Source: Patescibacteria group bacterium
Lineage (GTDB): Bacteria; Patescibacteriota; Gracilibacteria; UM-FILTER-43-11
Assembly: GCA_029260985.1 (NCBI GenBank)
Contig: JAJDCE010000046.1
Span: 1 to 8,678 of the forward strand
Direction of reading: 5' to 3'
Length of the DNA stretch: 8,678 nucleotides
Shown here piece by piece: positions 6,050 through 8,678 of the stretch. The position numbers were made by a program, and so were the translations under genes. A model generated the notes under the pieces. It was given only the letters and a program-made list of their open reading frames with translations. It was not told the origin of the DNA and did no database searches. Within the stretch, counting starts at the first letter, position 1; each line of letters starts with the position of its first letter.

Positions 6050-7234
6050 TTAACTCCCCCAACTCCAAATCTTCGTCTCAGTAGAAGTTGTTTCTGGCGC
6101 TGCAATAGCCAGCTGAGTTTTAGTGTCTTTCTCCTTACCAACGTACTTAATCACAATCATAGTCGTATCATCGACCTGAACATATTCACCCACAAAATTC
6201 GCAAAATCCTTGGTCAAATGATCAAAAATACTTTCAGAAGAGGGAAGGTATCCGTGCTTCTTAAGTGATTCTCCCATCCGATCCACCCCAAACATTTTAC
6301 CAGAGTGACTCTTGGCTTCAGTAAGACCATCGGTATAAAGAACAATTACATCACCAATTTCCATTGAGATTTCTTTTTCTTGAGCAATCTTGGAATTATC
6401 CGGAATCATACCAAGAGCAATCCCACCAGAACGAAAGGATTCAACCGACTGATCTTTAACCCTATAAAGCAACACATGCTCATGGCCAGCGCCTGTATAA
6501 AACATTTTTTGCAGGGCCGCGTCCCATCGGAGCATCACCATCGTCATAAATAGGCGAGTGCTGATACGAGGCGTTAAAAGCGCGTTGGTATGCACCACCA
6601 CATCTTTGGAATTATCGAGGCCAAGCGACACCATACTAGTGATAATCGTATCCGTCATCACCATCACAAGACCAGCAGGCACTCCATGCCCCGTTACATC
6701 TCCGATGTAAATATAGGTTTGGTTCCCGTCCGGTGAAGATAAAAAGTCAAAACTGTCCCCTCCCACTTCCGCGGCACTGCGGGTTTTAGCTACAATATCA
6801 AGCCCGGGTGAATCCGGAGCCGATTTAGGAAGCACATCCTTTTGAATTTGCGCGGCAATATCAAGTTCGGAAGACATTCTGCGACGCTCTTTTACATCAT
6901 AAGAAATCTTCTCCAGATCAAGCGTGATTTCATTGAAAAAATGAGTAAATACTCCGATTTCATCAACCGTTAAAGGTTTTAACCGCTGATATTGTTTGCC
7001 CGATAGCAAATTCTTCACTTGTTTGGAAACACGGCCAAGCGGAAGCATCACGTTAAAGAGGAAAGCCAGCAGAATAAGAAAGAGAAGCCCGCCAATAATC
7101 CCTAAAGATAAATTGAGCGGTAACTGCTCAACGCCTTCCCGAGTCATGATAACCGCAGCCACCACCAAACCAGCCACCAGGAAGGAGAAAAGAAAAACGG
7201 CCTTTTTGGTTAAACTGTCTCTTAAAAGTCTCAT
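6050..7234 (-). CDS. Membrane HAMP-SpoIIE/PP2C serine phosphatase (RsbU/RsbP-like)
   Basis: The protein has 394 residues. Two membrane helices (about 12-30 and 44-64) are separated by only a dozen residues, so there is almost no extracytoplasmic sensor. A HAMP-like region (about 62-115) leads through a charged helix (105-130) into a SpoIIE-type PP2C domain at about 140-365. Metal-site motifs are EVGGDSFDF (Asp160), GDVTGHGVPAG (Asp179), YTDGLTEA (Asp302) and VDDTTMIV (Asp355/356). In partner switching such enzymes dephosphorylate the serine of a STAS antagonist, freeing it to bind its kinase. The likely substrates are the two STAS domains encoded just upstream. Its ATG overlaps the TGA of the STAS gene (ATGA, 7231-7234), which points to translational coupling. 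All catalytic aspartates appear intact. The C-terminal 30 residues look like an unstructured tail. Confidence 0.93.
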   Translation of the reverse strand: MRLLRDSLTKKAVFLFSFLVAGLVVAAVIMTREGVEQLPLNLSLGIIGGLLFLILLAFLFNVMLPLGRVSKQVKNLLSGKQYQRLKPLTVDEIGVFTHFFNEITLDLEKISYDVKERRRMSSELDIAAQIQKDVLPKSAPDSPGLDIVAKTRSAAEVGGDSFDFLSSPDGNQTYIYIGDVTGHGVPAGLVMVMTDTIITSMVSLGLDNSKDVVVHTNALLTPRISTRLFMTMVMLRWDAALQKMFYTGAGHEHVLLYRVKDQSVESFRSGGIALGMIPDNSKIAQEKEISMEIGDVIVLYTDGLTEAKSHSGKMFGVDRMGESLKKHGYLPSSESIFDHLTKDFANFVGEYVQVDDTTMIVIKYVGKEKDTKTQLAIAAPETTSTETKIWSWGS

Positions 7235-7611
7235 GAGTGGAGCGTAGAGGTTAATTCCATTTTTTTCATCGCTTCATTAAGTGTTGGATAGCAAGAAATT
7301 ATCTTCACTAATCCAACAATAGTCAGAATATCTTTTATTGTTCGGTTGTATTCAGTTATAGCTATTTCACGCTGAGTTCGGCTGAGAGTTGTGTAGGCAT
7401 ACACAAAAAATCCGATCGATTTGCTGTCCATAAACTTTAACCCTTTTAGATTAAAGATAAACGCCTTGTTCGACTTGTCTTTAATTTTAGGAATAAGCTG
7501 CTCTTCCAAATCAGGCAAAGTTGAACCATCAAGCTCACCGCTCAAATTCACAACAAGTACGGAGGGATCTCCATCTGAAGGCGAAACGCTGATGTTCAAA
7601 GTGCCTAGCAT
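7231..7611 (-). CDS. Stand-alone STAS-domain anti-sigma-factor antagonist (RsbV/SpoIIAA-like)
   Basis: The protein has 126 residues, close to the usual 100-120. The STAS pattern is clear: LVVNLSGELDGSTLPDLEE at 19-37, then FNLKGLKFMDSKSIGFFV at 53-70. In SpoIIAA the phosphorylated serine follows Asp in DSSG; the matching residue here is Ser63 in DSKSIG, so phosphorylation control is possible. The helix ILTIVGLVKII (95-105) resembles ILDLVGLLKVI in the STAS half of the upstream gene, so the two domains are probably paralogues. The start is 1 nt after the stop of the HATPase-STAS gene (TAATATG), and the gene overlaps the phosphatase by 4 nt. I infer that it binds and inhibits the HATPase when dephosphorylated. 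Confidence 0.92.
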   Translation of the reverse strand: MLGTLNISVSPSDGDPSVLVVNLSGELDGSTLPDLEEQLIPKIKDKSNKAFIFNLKGLKFMDSKSIGFFVYAYTTLSRTQREIAITEYNRTIKDILTIVGLVKIISCYPTLNEAMKKMELTSTLHS

Positions 7612-7612
7612 A

Positions 7613-8449
7613 TTAAGTTGTTTTAATAACTTTTAACAAGCCGACCAAGTCAAGGATTTCCTTAATCGGGTCTTTCATATTTTTAAGGCGAACTTCACCT
7701 CCTTTGTGCTGCAAAGTTGTATGCCAGGAAGCAAGGTTCCCAATAAAAGTACTATTGATGTATTCCACATCAGAAAAATCCAAATTCAAAATTGAATGAG
7801 GCGCCATCGCATGCACCTGATCTGAAATGGGCGATGTGATTTCCAGAATATTCGATTGATCAATTTCACCCGATAGTTTTATCTCATAATTTCCTCCCTG
7901 AGGAGGCTGAGCAGCAGGTGATTTTAATGGAGAAGACTGAGGAGCGGCCGAAGGAGTAGAAACAGCACGATCAAGTATACCGCCCGGCGCAGGAACAGGA
8001 GCCGGGGCCTCATCAGATTGAATAGATTTAACAAACGAAACTGAAAGTCCACCCAGCTCACTTGTTTTAACTTCCATCGAATCAGTCCATTGCTGAGTGA
8101 TCATCGAAAGTCCTCTACCGGAAGTCCGGGTCAAATCAGTGTTAGCCTTATTGATTTCAATAATTTTTTGAAGCTCATCAACCGTAATTGACTTCTCACC
8201 CGTCCCATCATCTTCAATCGCAAATCGTATCTCATTCTCATCATACTCAAAAGAAATCTTGAGTTCACTCTTTCCCACTGTAGACCCATATTTAACCGCA
8301 TTCATAAAAAGTTCATCCACCACTAACTTCAAACGACTTGCCCAAGACTTGCTGAATTTTGCGAGTCGGAAAACCTCCTGAGCCGCATGGCGAACAAATG
8401 ACGAAAAGGAAAGGTCAGCCGGTATTGAAAATTTTACGTTTTGTTTCAG
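7613..8449 (-). CDS. RsbW-like HATPase fused to a C-terminal STAS domain; start uncertain
   Basis: The frame opens after an in-frame TAA at 8468-8470 and holds no ATG or GTG that yields a whole domain. The first TTG (8330-8332) would remove the first strand and helix of the HATPase. Homology-like sequence VKFSIPADLSF, VRHAAQEVFRLAKF and ASRLKLVVDELFMNAVKYG runs back to about 8449, so I place the start at CTG 8447-8449 (278 residues); ATT at 8456-8458 or 8465-8467 are alternatives. From CTG, the N box has Glu46 and Asn50, the G1 box is DDGTG (80-84) and the G2 box is GRGLSM (111-116). A Pro/Ala-rich linker (about 145-186) joins a STAS domain (187-278) with NSTFIG, where Ser233 takes the phosphoserine position but Asn replaces the usual Asp. 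RsbW relatives phosphorylate STAS antagonists and sequester a sigma factor or other partner. Fusion of both partners is unusual and suggests internal inhibition. First gene of the operon. Confidence 0.88.
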   Translation of the reverse strand: MKQNVKFSIPADLSFSSFVRHAAQEVFRLAKFSKSWASRLKLVVDELFMNAVKYGSTVGKSELKISFEYDENEIRFAIEDDGTGEKSITVDELQKIIEINKANTDLTRTSGRGLSMITQQWTDSMEVKTSELGGLSVSFVKSIQSDEAPAPVPAPGGILDRAVSTPSAAPQSSPLKSPAAQPPQGGNYEIKLSGEIDQSNILEITSPISDQVHAMAPHSILNLDFSDVEYINSTFIGNLASWHTTLQHKGGEVRLKNMKDPIKEILDLVGLLKVIKTT

Positions 8450-8455
8450 GGTGAA

Positions 8456-8477
8456 AATAGATTTAATTTAATCTATT
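8456..8477. promoter_or_regulatory. Inverted repeat at the expected transcription start of the partner-switching operon
   Basis: AATAGATT and AATCTATT form perfect 8-bp arms around a 6-nt centre. The element lies just downstream of the -10 (8479-8484), across the expected transcription start and just before the likely translation start. It could be an operator or a short 5' hairpin, but AT-rich palindromes also arise by chance. Confidence 0.4.
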
Positions 8478-8478
8478 A

Positions 8479-8507
8479 ATTTTACCATATTTTCACCAAA
8501 AACTCAA
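8479..8507 (-). promoter_or_regulatory. Putative promoter of the partner-switching operon
   Basis: On the minus strand, TTGAGT (8502-8507), a 17-nt spacer and TAAAAT (8479-8484) form a good housekeeping-type promoter, strengthened by TGG immediately before the -10 (extended -10). The expected start is near 8472, leaving only about 20-25 nt before CTG 8449. An ATG at 8486-8488 lies inside the promoter and would not be transcribed. Confidence 0.65.
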
Positions 8508-8523
8508 CCCCACATCACCCCCC

Positions 8524-8678
8524 TGTCATTCTGAGCGAAACGAAGAATCCCCTTCTGTCATTCCTGCACCCCATTGTCATTCTGAGCGAAACGAAAAATC
8601 TCTCCCCCTGTCATTCCTATTCCTAATATGCCATTCTGAGTAAAGCGAAAAATCTCACCCATCTGTCATTCTGAACTT
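8524..8678 (+). repeat. Degenerate TGTCATTCTGAGCGAA-type repeat array, runs off the window
   Basis: Full copies begin at 8524, 8575 and 8629 (TGTCATTCTGAGCGAAACGA followed by AGAATC or AAAATC, with TGCCATTCTGAGTAAAGCGA as the variant at 8629). Another begins at 8664 and is cut by the window end. Shorter copies of TGTCATTCCT start at 8556 and 8609. Full and short copies alternate with a period near 51-54 nt. Similar intergenic repeats are familiar from many unrelated bacterial genomes and carry no known gene. No coding frame is evident here. Confidence 0.85.

Noticed and set aside
5947..6268. Small reading frames over the repeats and the phosphatase 3' end
   Set aside because: Their translations are low-complexity products of the repeat or shadows of the phosphatase gene.
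7613..8332. TTG 8332 as start of the HATPase-STAS gene
   Set aside because: It would delete the first strand and helix of the HATPase, although matching sequence continues in frame upstream.
8524..8678. CRISPR array
   Set aside because: The copies are degenerate, alternate in length, and have very short irregular gaps. No cas gene is in the window.

Overview
The window reads as a fragment of a small-genome bacterium of the Candidate Phyla Radiation/Patescibacteria kind (Peregrinibacteria-like is my best guess, by inference only). Reasons: type IV prepilin-like giant surface proteins, no Shine-Dalgarno sequence before any start I inspected, tight gene packing, and degenerate dispersed repeats in the gaps. 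TGA acts as a normal stop (DUF559 and single-STAS genes), which argues against the Gracilibacteria/Absconditabacteria code in which UGA is glycine. No RNA gene or CRISPR array was seen.

Region 1 (1-1445, plus strand): the 3' part of an unusually short Rhs-type protein. A signal-peptide-like segment is followed directly by the end of an Rhs core and a C-terminal toxin-like domain carrying an HxxxDxxxPxH zinc-ligand pattern. A 132-residue, four-helix membrane protein follows and is the natural candidate immunity protein.

Region 2 (1530-5354, minus strand): one 1274-residue protein with a type IV prepilin N-terminus, a FecR domain, beta-rich and FnIII-like modules, a cysteine-rich DUF4215/Myxococcus-type module and an Lcl/DUF1566-like C-terminus. 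It is probably a pilus-anchored or pilus-tip adhesin.

Region 3 (5402-6045): a small DUF559 (Vsr-related, PD-(D/E)XK fold) nuclease gene bracketed by inverted copies of a purine-rich hairpin repeat. A third, direct copy follows. The 3' end of the gene is encoded inside the repeat. The layout resembles a REP/RAYT-like or other small mobile cassette and is the most unusual structure in the window.

Region 4 (6050-8484, minus strand): a compact three-gene partner-switching operon with 1-nt or overlapping junctions. In order it encodes an RsbW-like HATPase fused to a STAS domain, a stand-alone STAS antagonist, and a membrane HAMP-SpoIIE/PP2C phosphatase. A good extended -10 promoter precedes it. 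The first gene has no ATG/GTG/TTG able to give a complete domain. No sigma factor lies in the window, so the output target is unknown.

Region 5 (8524-8678): a degenerate array of the widespread TGTCATTCTGAGCGAA-type intergenic repeat, alternating full and short copies and running off the window edge.
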